Positions 17,132-28,829 of a DNA stretch of 64,000 nt are shown here, piece after piece (position 1 is the first letter of the stretch; each line of letters begins with the position of its first letter). Location of the stretch: NCBI RefSeq assembly GCF_003762835.1, contig NZ_RJWA01000013.1, positions 1 through 64,000 on the forward strand. The letters are read 5' to 3'. The notes under the pieces were generated by a model that ran no database searches, was not told the origin of the DNA, and saw only the letters and a program-made list of their open reading frames with translations. The translations under genes were made by a program, and so were the position numbers. Origin of the DNA: Micromonospora sp. HM5-17 (lineage in GTDB: Bacteria > Actinomycetota > Actinomycetes > Mycobacteriales > Micromonosporaceae).

Positions 17132-18607
17132 TCACCGGGGCAGCACCGACTCGGTGGACCACTCCCGCCAGCTGTCGAGCTGGTCGGCGGCGGCGGCGAG
17201 CTGCTCGGCCACCGGTCCCGGACCGGTCGAGCCCGGCGTGGTCCGCGCGGCCAACGCGGAGCGGACCGAGAGCACGTCCCGGACGCTCGGGTCGAAGTGC
17301 TCGCTGACCAGCCGCAGGTCCTCGTCGGAGACCTCGTCGAGTTCGCATTCCCGGGCCACGCAGAGCGCCACCAACCGGCCGGTCACCTCGTGCGCCTCCC
17401 GGAACGGCACACCCTTGCGGACCAGCCAGTCCGCGACCTCGGTGGCGAGGGAGAAGCCGGCCGGGGCGGCGGCGGCGAGCCGGTCCGCCCGGACCGTCAT
17501 GGTCGAGATCATCCCGGCCAACGCGGGCAGCACCAGGTCGAGGGTGTCGATCGCGTCGAAGACCGGCTCCTTGTCCTCCTGCATGTCCCGGTCGTACGTC
17601 AGCGGCAGACCCTTCAGCATGGTCAGCACGCTGACCAGCCCGCCGATCAGCCGGCCGGACTTGCCCCGGGCCAACTCGGCGACGTCGGCGTTCTTCTTCT
17701 GCGGCATGATCGACGAGCCGGTGGCGAAGGAGTCGTCCAGCTCGACCCAGCCGAACTCCTGCGAGGTCCACATCACCACCTCCTCGCCGAGCCGGGACAG
17801 GTGCACGCCGAGCAGCGCGGTGACGAAGAGGAACTCGGCGACGAAGTCCCGGTCGGCGACCGCGTCCATCGAGTTGGCGAACGAGGTCCGGAAGCCGAGC
17901 TCCTTGGAGACCGCCACCGGGTCCAGCGGCAGCCCGGAGCCGGCCAGCGCACCCGCGCCGAGCGGGCTGACCGCGGCCCGGTGGTCCCAGTCGCGCAGCC
18001 GCTCCAGGTCCCGCAGCAGCGGCTGGACGTGTGCCAGCAGCCAGTGGCCGAAGGTGACCGGCTGCGCGTGCTGCACGTGGGTCAGCCCCGGAGCCGGCGT
18101 CTCCAGGTTGCGGGCCGCCTGCTCGATCAGGGCGTCGGCCAGGCCGACGATCCGCCCGGCCAGACCACGGGCGTGGTCCCGCAGGTAGAGCCGCAGGTCG
18201 GTGGCGACCTGGTCGTTGCGGGACCGACCGGCCCGCAGCTTGCCGCCCAGGGCGCCGAGCCGCTCCAGCAGGCCGCGTTCCAGCGCGGTGTGCACGTCCT
18301 CATCCTCGACCGTCGGCCGGAACGTGCCGGTCCGGACCGCGGCCTCCAGGTCGTCGAGGGCGGCCAGCATCCGCCCCAGCTCGTCGGGGTCGAGCAGGCC
18401 CGCGGCGGCGAGCACCCGGGCATGCGCCCGGGAGCCGGCCAGGTCGTACGGGGCGAGCCGCCAGTCGAACTGGACGCTGATCGAGAGTCTGGCCAGCGCC
18501 TCCGCGGGACCGCCGGCGAACCGACCGCCCCACAGACTCGTACGGTTGGTCCCGGCGCTGTTCTCGGTCAGGCTCTTGTCGTCCACGCCGCCCATTGTGA
18601 AGGTCAT
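17132..18607 (-). CDS. argH: Argininosuccinate lyase
   Basis: Last step of arginine synthesis: cleaves argininosuccinate to arginine and fumarate. The protein has 491 residues. The fumarase/aspartase-superfamily signature GSSIMPQKKN lies in the flexible loop near residue 297, and LRAGRSRNDQVATDLRL near 120 is the substrate-binding block. The ATG at 18607 has GGGAGG nine bases upstream; an internal ATG at 18595 is the alternative. It lies 115 bases after argR on the same strand and closes the cluster. argG is not in the cluster or the window. Confidence 0.96.
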   Translation of the reverse strand: MTFTMGGVDDKSLTENSAGTNRTSLWGGRFAGGPAEALARLSISVQFDWRLAPYDLAGSRAHARVLAAAGLLDPDELGRMLAALDDLEAAVRTGTFRPTVEDEDVHTALERGLLERLGALGGKLRAGRSRNDQVATDLRLYLRDHARGLAGRIVGLADALIEQAARNLETPAPGLTHVQHAQPVTFGHWLLAHVQPLLRDLERLRDWDHRAAVSPLGAGALAGSGLPLDPVAVSKELGFRTSFANSMDAVADRDFVAEFLFVTALLGVHLSRLGEEVVMWTSQEFGWVELDDSFATGSSIMPQKKNADVAELARGKSGRLIGGLVSVLTMLKGLPLTYDRDMQEDKEPVFDAIDTLDLVLPALAGMISTMTVRADRLAAAAPAGFSLATEVADWLVRKGVPFREAHEVTGRLVALCVARECELDEVSDEDLRLVSEHFDPSVRDVLSVRSALAARTTPGSTGPGPVAEQLAAAADQLDSWREWSTESVLPR

Positions 18608-18722
18608 GTCGGGCAGCCTCCCAACCGGGCGTCCCTCGCTGACTCGCCGGGGCCGGTGACGGACTCCACGCGGGCGTCGGGCCCCTCGACCGCCCCCAGG
18701 TACGCCGGGACGGTGGGCCCGG

Positions 18723-21408
<2,686 letters not shown>

Positions 21409-21411
<3 letters not shown>

Positions 21412-21491
21412 GCCGGCACTCCGCCCCGCTCCGCGCCGCCCCGCGAAGCACCCGCACCGAGCCACCTGACGCGCTCGCTCCACTCGCTCAT
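21409..21491 (-). CDS. Putative 27-codon coupling micro-ORF between argB and argD
   Basis: The ATG at 21491 overlaps the argB stop (ATGA), and the micro-ORF's own stop overlaps the argD start (ATGA). It reads [10 protein letters not shown] and then a Gly/Ala-rich tail. It may exist only to carry ribosomes from argB to argD. The AGCGAGTGGAGCGAGCG sequence is a low-complexity motif common in actinomycete spacers, so a real peptide product is doubtful. Confidence 0.35.
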
Positions 21492-22393
21492 GACTCAACC
21501 GCTCCGGGCTCGGGAACCACCATCGTGCCGAATCCTTCCGACGTGAAAACTTCCAGCAGGGTCGAGTGCGCCACCCGACCGTCCACCACGTGCGCCGCCG
21601 GCACCCCGCCCCGCACCGCGCGCAGGCAGGCCTCCATCTTCGGCACCATCCCCGACTCCAGCGTCGGCAGCAGCTCGGCGAGCTGGTCGGCGGTGATCTC
21701 CGAGATCAGACTCGACGTGTCCGGCCAGTCGGCGTAGAGCCCGGGTACGTCGGTCAGCACGACGAGCTTGCGGGCCCCGAGCGCCACCGCCAGCGCGGCG
21801 GCGGCGGTGTCCGCGTTGAGGTTGTGCAGTACCCCGTCCGCGTCCGGCGCCACCGTGGAGATCACCGGGATCCGGCCGGCCGTGATCAGGTCGGCGACCG
21901 CCGAGACGTTCACCTGGTCCACGTCACCGACCTGGCCGACGTCGACCGGTTTCCCGTCCACGTACGCCGGGCGGCGGACGGCGGTGAAGAGCCGGGCGTC
22001 CTCGCCGGAGAGCCCGACCGCGAACGGGCCGTGCTCGTTGATCAGGCCGACGAGTTCCCGCCCGACCTGGCCGACCAGGACCATCCGGACCACGTCCATC
22101 GACTCCGGCGTCGTCACCCGCAGGCCGCCCCGGAACTCGCTCGGGATGCCGAGGCGGTTCAGCATCGCCGAGATCTGCGGGCCGCCGCCGTGGACGACAA
22201 CCGGCTTCAGGCCGGCGTAGCGCAGGAAGACCATGTCGGCGGCGAAGGCGCGCTGCAGCTCCGGATCGGTCATCGCGTTGCCGCCGTACTTCACCACGAC
22301 GGTGGCGCCGGAGAAGCGGGCGAGCCACGGCAGCGCCTCGATCAGCGTGGCGGCCTTCCGCTGCGCCTCGGTCAGGTCACGGGTCAGGTTCAT
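21488..22393 (-). CDS. argB: Acetylglutamate kinase
   Basis: Phosphorylates N-acetylglutamate; usually the feedback-controlled step in organisms that recycle acetyl groups. The 301 residues contain VVKYGGNAM (about 33), VVHGGGPQI (about 67) and [30 protein letters not shown] (about 195-224). The N-terminal helix (1-25) is of the arginine-sensitive type. The start overlaps the argJ stop by 4 bases. Confidence 0.96.
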   Translation of the reverse strand: MNLTRDLTEAQRKAATLIEALPWLARFSGATVVVKYGGNAMTDPELQRAFAADMVFLRYAGLKPVVVHGGGPQISAMLNRLGIPSEFRGGLRVTTPESMDVVRMVLVGQVGRELVGLINEHGPFAVGLSGEDARLFTAVRRPAYVDGKPVDVGQVGDVDQVNVSAVADLITAGRIPVISTVAPDADGVLHNLNADTAAAALAVALGARKLVVLTDVPGLYADWPDTSSLISEITADQLAELLPTLESGMVPKMEACLRAVRGGVPAAHVVDGRVAHSTLLEVFTSEGFGTMVVPEPGAVES

Positions 22394-23562
22394 GTCGAGT
22401 ACGCCGAGTTCTCGTGCACGTACGCGTGCGACAGGTCGTTGGTCAGGATGGTCGCGGCGGCGGAACCGGCGTGCAGGTCGATCCGGATGGTCACGTCCCG
22501 GCCGGAGAGGTCGACCTTTGCCCGGTCCTCGGCGGCGGCGCCCGCCCGGCAGACCCAGACGCCGTTGATCGCGACGTCGAGGGCATCCGGCTCGAAGACC
22601 GCGGTGGTGGTGCCGACGGCGGCCAGGATGCGACCCCAGTTCGGGTCGTTGCCGAAGAGTGCCGTCTTGACCAGGTTGTTCCGGGCCACCGCCCGCCCCA
22701 CCTCGACCGCGTCGTCCTCGTCGGCGGCGCCCGTCACCTCGATGGCGATGTCCTTGGTGGCGCCCTCGGCGTCGGCGACCAGTTGTCGGGCAAGATCGCG
22801 GCAGGCCGCGGTGACCGCCTCGGTCAGCTCGGCGCTGCTCGGCGTGACCCCGGCGGCACCGCTGGCCAGCAGCAGCACCGTGTCGTTGGTGGAGAGACAG
22901 CCGTCGGAGTCGATCCGGTCGAAGCTGACCCGGCAGGCGGCCCGGAGGGCTGCGTCGAGCACCTCCGGCTCGGCGACCGCGTCGGTGGTGAGGACGCAGA
23001 GCATGGTGGCGAGCGCCGGCGCCAGCATGCCGGCGCCCTTGGCCATGCCGCCGACGGTCCAGCCCGCGCCCGCGACCGTGGTCGTCTTCGGCCGGGTGTC
23101 GGTGGTCATGATCGCCTCGGCCGCCGCCGCACCGCCGTCGGTGGCCAGCGCCGCGACCGCCGCGTCCACTCCGGCCAGCAGCCGGTCCATCGGCAGCCGC
23201 TCGCCGATCAACCCGGTGGAGCAGACCGCCACCTCACCGGCGCCGACCGGCTCCGGCCCGCCGGCCCGGGTGAGCGCGGCGGCGAGATGCTCCGCCGTAC
23301 GGTGGGTGTCCTGGAAGCCCGGCGCACCGGTGCACGCGTTGGCGCCGCCGGAGTTGAGGACCACGGCCCGGACCCGCCCGCCGCGGAGCACCTGCTGACT
23401 CCAGAGCACCGGGGCGGCCTTGACCCGGTTGGTGGTGAAGACGCCGGCCGCCGCGGTCGCCGGCCCGTCGTTGAGCACCACGGCGACGTCGGGCGCGCCG
23501 CTGGCCTTGAGCCCGGCGGCGACTCCGGACGCCCGGAACCCGCGGGGCGCGGTGACGCTCAT
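22390..23562 (-). CDS. argJ: Ornithine acetyltransferase (bifunctional ArgJ)
   Basis: Transfers acetyl from acetylornithine to glutamate, recycling the acetyl group; some members also use acetyl-CoA. The 390 residues show the self-cleavage site [17 protein letters not shown] near 170-186, where the nucleophilic Thr begins the beta chain at [14 protein letters not shown] near 70 is also conserved. It sits between argC (37-base gap) and argB (4-base overlap). Whether it is mono- or bifunctional cannot be decided from sequence alone. Confidence 0.95.
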   Translation of the reverse strand: MSVTAPRGFRASGVAAGLKASGAPDVAVVLNDGPATAAAGVFTTNRVKAAPVLWSQQVLRGGRVRAVVLNSGGANACTGAPGFQDTHRTAEHLAAALTRAGGPEPVGAGEVAVCSTGLIGERLPMDRLLAGVDAAVAALATDGGAAAAEAIMTTDTRPKTTTVAGAGWTVGGMAKGAGMLAPALATMLCVLTTDAVAEPEVLDAALRAACRVSFDRIDSDGCLSTNDTVLLLASGAAGVTPSSAELTEAVTAACRDLARQLVADAEGATKDIAIEVTGAADEDDAVEVGRAVARNNLVKTALFGNDPNWGRILAAVGTTTAVFEPDALDVAINGVWVCRAGAAAEDRAKVDLSGRDVTIRIDLHAGSAAATILTNDLSHAYVHENSAYST

Positions 23563-23599
23563 GCGTGTCTCCTCTGTCCGCTGGTCGCGGTTGCGCTGG

Positions 23600-24604
23600 T
23601 CACGGCGCGACGCCGTACGCCGACAGGCCGGTCGTCTCCGGCAGCCCGACCATCAGGTTCGCGCACTGCACCGCCTGGCCGGCGGCTCCCTTGCCCAGGT
23701 TGTCGATGGCGCTGACCACGATCAGCCGACCCGAGTCGACGTCGACGGTCGCCTGCAGGTGGCAGGAGTTGCTGCCGAGGGTGGCGGCGGTGTGCGGCCA
23801 GCGCCCCTCGGGGAGGACGTGCACGAACGGCGCCTCCGCGTACGCCTCGGCGAGCACCGCGCGGGGGTCGACGCCGGCCGCCGCCGGCACGGCGGTGACG
23901 GTGGCCAGGATCCCGCGCGGCATCGGCGCCAGCACCGGGGTGAAGGACAGGCTCCGTGCGCCGCTGGCCTGCTTGATCTCGGGCACGTGCTGGTGGGCGC
24001 CGACCCTGTACGGCGCGAGGTCCCCCATCACCTCACTGCCGAGCAGGTGCGGCTTCGGGGCCCGACCGGCGCCCGACGTGCCGGAGGCGGCGACCACCAC
24101 CACGTCGTCGGGCGCCGCGACCCCGGCCGCGAGCAGCGGCGCGAGCGCCAGGATCGTGGCCACCGCGTAGCAGCCGGTGTTGGCGACCCGGGTCGCGCCC
24201 GCGATCGCCGCCCGTTGCCCGGGAAGTTCCGGCAGACCGTACGTCCAGGCGCCGGCGTGCGTGCCGCCGTAGTAGCGGGTCCAGGCGCCGGGGTCGGTCA
24301 GCCGGTGGTCGGCGCCGAGGTCCACCAGCCGGACCGACTCCGGCAGACGCGCGGCGAGGGCCGCCGACTCGCCGTGCGGCAGAGCAAGGAAGACGAGGTC
24401 CGCGTCGGCCAGCACGCCCGGCTCGGTGGGAGCGAACGGGAGATCCAGTCCGGCGAGGTGCGGATGCACGGAGGCGACCGGCTGGCCGGCCTGACTGTGT
24501 GCCGTGGCCGCGACGAGGTCGAACTCCGGGTGTCCGGCGATCAACCGGAGCAGTTCGCCCCCCGCGTAGCCGCTGGCCCCCGCCACCGCGACACGAAACC
24601 CCAT
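23600..24604 (-). CDS. argC: N-acetyl-gamma-glutamyl-phosphate reductase
   Basis: NADPH-dependent reduction in arginine synthesis and first gene of the operon. The protein has 334 residues. The Rossmann motif VAVAGASGYAGGEL is at 5-18 and the catalytic-cysteine block VANTGCYAVA near 141. The ATG at 24604 is placed five bases after GGAGG; the GTG at 24610 lies against the ribosome-binding site and is less likely. Promoter and ARG-box-like operator are directly upstream. Confidence 0.96.
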   Translation of the reverse strand: MGFRVAVAGASGYAGGELLRLIAGHPEFDLVAATAHSQAGQPVASVHPHLAGLDLPFAPTEPGVLADADLVFLALPHGESAALAARLPESVRLVDLGADHRLTDPGAWTRYYGGTHAGAWTYGLPELPGQRAAIAGATRVANTGCYAVATILALAPLLAAGVAAPDDVVVVAASGTSGAGRAPKPHLLGSEVMGDLAPYRVGAHQHVPEIKQASGARSLSFTPVLAPMPRGILATVTAVPAAAGVDPRAVLAEAYAEAPFVHVLPEGRWPHTAATLGSNSCHLQATVDVDSGRLIVVSAIDNLGKGAAGQAVQCANLMVGLPETTGLSAYGVAP

Positions 24605-24613
24605 GCCCACCTC

Positions 24614-24627
24614 CGCATGTCTATGCA
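24614..24627. promoter_or_regulatory. ARG-box-like ArgR operator
   Basis: On the minus strand, TGCATAGACATGCG contains the palindrome GCAT-N4-ATGC. It lies immediately downstream of the -10 of the argC promoter, near the predicted transcript start, where ArgR could block transcription. Confidence 0.55.
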
Positions 24628-24631
24628 GAGG

Positions 24632-24660
24632 ACGGTATCACCATTCGTTTTGGGCCGCAA
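24632..24660 (-). promoter_or_regulatory. argC operon promoter
   Basis: Minus strand TTGCGG (24655-24660), a 17-base spacer and TACCGT (24632-24637). Spacing is ideal and the -10 fits TANNNT. It would drive argCJBDFRH with a short leader. Confidence 0.6.
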
Positions 24661-24788
24661 CGTCACGCAGCGGATGTGGGAGATTATCACCACAAAACCG
24701 GCAACGGGTTTTATCAGACCTCTACTCGTCGTTGTCCTGGGCGCCGCGATAGGAGACGCCGTGCTGGGACACGTCCCCGCGGTGTCCG

Positions 24789-25967
24789 TCAGCCCCGGAA
24801 CCGCCAGAGGCCGAGCCGGTCGGGTGCGGTCCGGCAGACGAGGACGGTGAGGCCGGCCCGGCAGTCCACCACGCCGGCGGGCAGGGCGCCGATGATCTCC
24901 AGCGAGGCGCCGCGGGCCACGGCGAGCAGGGTACGCCCGCCGGACGCCTCGGGCCGGAGCAGGATGTCCGGCGACCAGACGATCGAGTGCCAGCCGATGG
25001 GCCGGCTCCGGGTCCAGCGCTCCGCGCCGGTGTCCGGGTCGAGGGCGACCACCTGGGACTCACCGTCCAGACAGGCCAGACCGCCGCAGTCCCGGATCGC
25101 CTCACCGGACCCGCTGCCGGGACGGCTCCACCGCGGGGTCAGGTCCGGCAGGTCGTACCCGGTGACCGAGAAGCCCGCCCGGTCGGGGTGCCGCAGCACC
25201 AGCCGGCCGGCGATCACCCGGGGATTGTGCTGCGCGTAGTCCGCGGGCGGCAGCTGGCCGGTGCCGACGACACGACCGGTGGCCGGGTCGTACAGCTCGG
25301 CCGCCACGGTGTCGTGTACGACCAGAACCCGGGGCGGATCGCCGGGTACCGGCTGCACCACCGCCGTCGACGACAGCGGCAGCCGCCAACGGACCGCGCC
25401 GGTGGCGAGCTCGACCGCCTCGACGGCGCCCTCCAACCGCCGTCCCGCCCCGGAGAGGCTGCGGACCTCCCAGACGCCGAGCCCGATGGTGCTGTCCGGC
25501 ATCCGCAGCACGCGCCCCGGCCGACTCCACCACACCGCACCCGTCGCCGCCGACCGGGCGGTGGTGACGGTGCCCCGCCCCACCGTGCTGACCTCGGCGA
25601 TCAGGAGCACGTCTCCGACCAGGTCCGCGGAGTACCGGCCAGCCGGCTCCGCCGGCACGCTCCAGCGCCGGGCACCGCCATAGAGCTCGTACGCCGTCAG
25701 CGTGCCGGTACGCCCGCCCGGACCGGCCCGAGCCACGGAGACCAGGAGCAGGTCACCGGCGACGAAGAACGTGCTCCCGGCCGGTACGGCGAGAGTGCCG
25801 GTGGCGCGCAGCCGCCCGTCCGGCGGACCGGCCGCGGTGAGGCAGAACAGGACCAGGAGGGTGACCAGGACCCCGGCCCGCCACCGGATGGCGACCCGCC
25901 GCGATCCGGGCGACGGCGCCGGCTCGTCCGCCAACCGACCGTGATCCTCACCGAGGTCGATGAGCAC
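24789..25967 (-). CDS. Membrane-anchored PQQ-like beta-propeller protein
   Basis: The protein has 392 residues. A cytoplasmic N-terminus (about 35) is followed by one hydrophobic helix (VLVTLLVLFCLTAAG) and an extracellular propeller. Blades are recognisable by repeated TGAVWW, TGAVRWRL, TGRVVGTG and TGAERWTR motifs. Cysteines appear near DCGGLACLDG and VDCRAGLTVLVC. Family members bind ligands or scaffold partners; no catalytic function is visible. The GTG at 25967 has GGAGAG ten bases upstream, and the frame before it is Arg/Pro-rich noise. It is the last gene of a four-gene operon (28830-29912, 27278-28756, 26068-27261, this gene). Confidence 0.75.
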   Translation of the reverse strand: MLIDLGEDHGRLADEPAPSPGSRRVAIRWRAGVLVTLLVLFCLTAAGPPDGRLRATGTLAVPAGSTFFVAGDLLLVSVARAGPGGRTGTLTAYELYGGARRWSVPAEPAGRYSADLVGDVLLIAEVSTVGRGTVTTARSAATGAVWWSRPGRVLRMPDSTIGLGVWEVRSLSGAGRRLEGAVEAVELATGAVRWRLPLSSTAVVQPVPGDPPRVLVVHDTVAAELYDPATGRVVGTGQLPPADYAQHNPRVIAGRLVLRHPDRAGFSVTGYDLPDLTPRWSRPGSGSGEAIRDCGGLACLDGESQVVALDPDTGAERWTRSRPIGWHSIVWSPDILLRPEASGGRTLLAVARGASLEIIGALPAGVVDCRAGLTVLVCRTAPDRLGLWRFRG

Positions 25968-26067
25968 CGTTCCGCGTCTCTCCACCCGCACTCCCGACCC
26001 GCCGACGCCGTGCGGACCTTCGGCGCGGTCCCCGGCGCCGCTGCCCGGCACCGGCCGCGACCGCCGC

Positions 26068-27261
26068 TCAGTCGAGCGTAACGGCCCGACCGCCGGACGT
26101 GGCGGGCTGAAGCCGCCGGATCGTCCGCACCGCCAATCCGACCAGGACCACCCCGACCCCGGCCCACACCCCGGCCGCGAACGGGGTGGACCGCACGTCC
26201 GCCAGCATCCCGAGCCCGGGCCGGGCGACCGCGATGCCGATTCCGCCCAGGCAGGTGACCACACCGACGATCGCGGCGCGCACCGGTCGTGGGGTGACCT
26301 CGTTGGTCAGGACCTCCAGGACGGTGGTGCCGAGCGCGTACCCGAAGCCCATCACCGGCAGGAAGACGAACGGTCCGAGCCAGGCCACCTGGCTGACGGC
26401 GACCAGGGAGCCGAGGATCAGGCCGAACGCGGTGGCCAACGCCGCCCCGCGGCGCCGGCCGACGTACCCGGCGGCCAGGCCGCCCAGCACCGAGGCGGCC
26501 GCGAACGCGCCGTACATCCAGCCGGTGGCCCGGGTGGACAGCCCCAGTTCCAGGGCCAGCGGCTGGAACAGGATCCGTGCGCTCCAGCCGAAGAGCAGCA
26601 GCAGGATCCCCAGCCAGACCGCGCGGCGCACCCGGATGTCCGCGATCGCGCCCCGCACGTCGCGCAGGATCCCCGAGAGGCTGGAGACCACCCGGGATCC
26701 GCGGATCTCGGGCAGGGTGAGCGCGAGCAGGAAGGCCACCCCGGCCAGACCGGCGGTGACCGCGAACGGCAGCCGCGGATCCACCTCGTACAGGTATCCG
26801 GCGGCCAGCAGCGAGAGCAGCACGGAGACACTGCCGACCGCGCGGACCAGCCCGAAGGCGCGGGCCGGACTGATCTCCAGTTCGTCCTGTTGGCAGAGTT
26901 CGTAGAGGTAGGTGCTCGCCGCGCCGGAGGTGAACGCCCAGAGCACGCCCCAGAGCACCCAGGCGGCGAAGAGGAGCCCGACACCGCGGATCTGGGTGAT
27001 GGTGACGAACGTCAGCACCGACCCGCCGGCCAGCACCAGGTAGGTACGGCGCCGGCCGAGCAGGTCGGCCACCACCCCCGCGGGGAACTCACAGACCACC
27101 GCCACGATCCGGAACACCGCGTCGGCGAGCACCGCCGTGGTGAGCGGAAAGCCCAGATCCCGGAGGTAGATCAGCCAGACCGGAAACCAGAACTGCACCT
27201 CGAGCAGGAACTGCGCGAGGGTGAAGACCCGGATGGATCGGCTACGGAGCGCCTGTCTCAT
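26068..27261 (-). CDS. Major facilitator superfamily transporter
   Basis: The protein has 397 residues and 12 predicted helices. The MFS motif-A-like loop is ADLLGRRRTY (about 65-74), with a second copy after helix 8 (GYVGRRRGAA). The substrate cannot be inferred; the overall form resembles drug or metabolite exporters. The gene follows the hypothetical membrane protein gene by 16 bases and precedes the propeller gene by 100 bases, so it belongs to the same transcript. The ATG at 27261 lacks a strong Shine-Dalgarno (GGGACGG about 11 bases upstream). Confidence 0.85.
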   Translation of the reverse strand: MRQALRSRSIRVFTLAQFLLEVQFWFPVWLIYLRDLGFPLTTAVLADAVFRIVAVVCEFPAGVVADLLGRRRTYLVLAGGSVLTFVTITQIRGVGLLFAAWVLWGVLWAFTSGAASTYLYELCQQDELEISPARAFGLVRAVGSVSVLLSLLAAGYLYEVDPRLPFAVTAGLAGVAFLLALTLPEIRGSRVVSSLSGILRDVRGAIADIRVRRAVWLGILLLLFGWSARILFQPLALELGLSTRATGWMYGAFAAASVLGGLAAGYVGRRRGAALATAFGLILGSLVAVSQVAWLGPFVFLPVMGFGYALGTTVLEVLTNEVTPRPVRAAIVGVVTCLGGIGIAVARPGLGMLADVRSTPFAAGVWAGVGVVLVGLAVRTIRRLQPATSGGRAVTLD

Positions 27262-27277
27262 CCGTCGCGCCGTCCCG

Positions 27278-28756
27278 TCACGTGCTGCGGTCCCGGCGGA
27301 AGAAGAGGTAGATGACGACCAACAGCACGGAGAGCACGCCGGAGCTGATCACGACCGCGTCCGCCGGCTGCGCGGCGACCCACTCCACGATGGAGGAGCG
27401 GCCCAGGTCGTAGACGGACATCTCCGGGTCGGTCGCCACTGACCGCCCGAACTCGGTCACCGCCAACGCGGTGCCGAGGATCGAGGTCATCGCGATACCG
27501 AGCAGGATGAGGTCGGTGAACATGGCCGACCGTGCGGTACGCCGTGCGGCCAGCTCGGCCAGCCGCCGGCTGCAGAGCTCGACCTTGAACAGCACCGGCT
27601 GCTCCAGCAGCCGCTCGCAGTCCCAGAAGTCGAGGATCGCGTCCATCTCCACCCGTACCCCGCGCTTGAGGTACTTCGAGACGTTCTGGCGCTCCATGAT
27701 GATGAGCTCGGCACGCTGGCTCAGCCGGGTCAGTTCTCCCCTCAGCTGCTCCAGTTCCCACCGGGAACGCGCCGCGGCCGTGTCGGCGAGGATCGTGGAC
27801 AGCCGGGTGTCGATCCGCTCCAGGACCCCGTAGAACACCTGGGCGTAGCGCAGTGCCTCCCACTGGTCGCGGAACGGGTCGCCGGGAAGCATCCGACCCC
27901 CGGCGCCGGTCCGGTCGAGGAAGATGTAGTTCAGCCAGCGCACGAGGTGGCTCAGTTCGCCCTCGATCAGCCGCTCGGCGGGTGGCCGGTCGCCGTCCCT
28001 GACCGTCACGTCCTTGACCCAGTGCCGGATCATCTCGGCGGCGTCCGGCGCCTCGGGATTCACCAGCAGGCTGCGGGTGACCCAGAGCACCTCGCCGAAC
28101 TCGGCCCGGACCGGGTCGTCGGCGGGGGTGGCCGCGAGCAGCACCCGCTCGTCCGGGTCGGCGGCGCGAAGCAGGGCCAGCACCGGATCCAGGTAGCGTC
28201 GGACGACCTCCCGGGCAACCCGCTCACCCATCGCCACCGCCGCGGCCTGCAGTTCGTCGAGCCGGGTGGTCAGCTCCCCCGCGTGCCCGGCGAGCCATCC
28301 GTCGACATCGGACAGCATCTCCAGCAGCATCAGACCGTGGTCGTAGAGGCGGAAGCTGATCTCGGTGACGCCGGTGTGCAACGCGTCGGTGGCCCCGGTG
28401 AACTCGTCCGGCAGGTGTGCCGGGCGCAGCGTGCCGGTCAGCACGTGCAGGGTCCGCTCGTCCCCGTGGTAGCTGATCGTTCGGTAGAGGTTCAGCGAAC
28501 TGCGGGGGCGGGTGTGCTTCAGCTCGATCGCGGGCGGCGGTCCCGGGTCGGGCGGTGGCGCCGATCCCGGTCCCCCGGCCGGCGGTGCCTCGGCGGGTGA
28601 CGCCGTCGTCGCGGGGTCCAGCCGTCGGAGCAGGTCGTCCAGCTCGGGTTGCCGTTCGCGCCAGAAGCGGGCGTGGGACACCGGGTCACGCAGGGACGCC
28701 CCCGGCACGGCGTAGTAGTCCACCACCACCGGGGCGAGGATCCGAAGCTGCGTCAC
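27278..28756 (-). CDS. Hypothetical protein with two C-terminal membrane helices
   Basis: The protein has 492 residues and no recognised family. It has an alpha/beta N-terminal region (1-45), a Pro/Ala/Gly-rich linker (about 48-75), and a mixed region with SLNLYRTISYHGDERTLHVLTG and ITEISFRLYDHGLML-like strands (about 90-150). A long, charged, mostly helical part (about 155-410) is followed by helices near 412-432 and 465-485. This resembles the topology of CorA-type or Rmd1-type proteins, but the CorA GMN motif is absent. The GTG at 28756 has GGGAGG about five bases upstream. It sits between a receptor-like gene and a transporter gene. Confidence 0.75.
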   Translation of the reverse strand: MTQLRILAPVVVDYYAVPGASLRDPVSHARFWRERQPELDDLLRRLDPATTASPAEAPPAGGPGSAPPPDPGPPPAIELKHTRPRSSLNLYRTISYHGDERTLHVLTGTLRPAHLPDEFTGATDALHTGVTEISFRLYDHGLMLLEMLSDVDGWLAGHAGELTTRLDELQAAAVAMGERVAREVVRRYLDPVLALLRAADPDERVLLAATPADDPVRAEFGEVLWVTRSLLVNPEAPDAAEMIRHWVKDVTVRDGDRPPAERLIEGELSHLVRWLNYIFLDRTGAGGRMLPGDPFRDQWEALRYAQVFYGVLERIDTRLSTILADTAAARSRWELEQLRGELTRLSQRAELIIMERQNVSKYLKRGVRVEMDAILDFWDCERLLEQPVLFKVELCSRRLAELAARRTARSAMFTDLILLGIAMTSILGTALAVTEFGRSVATDPEMSVYDLGRSSIVEWVAAQPADAVVISSGVLSVLLVVIYLFFRRDRST

Positions 28757-28829
28757 GCCACCTCCCGGATACCCCGGACGCCGCCACCGCCGGACCGACC
28801 GAACCGGTCGCGGATGCCACCCGATCCGG

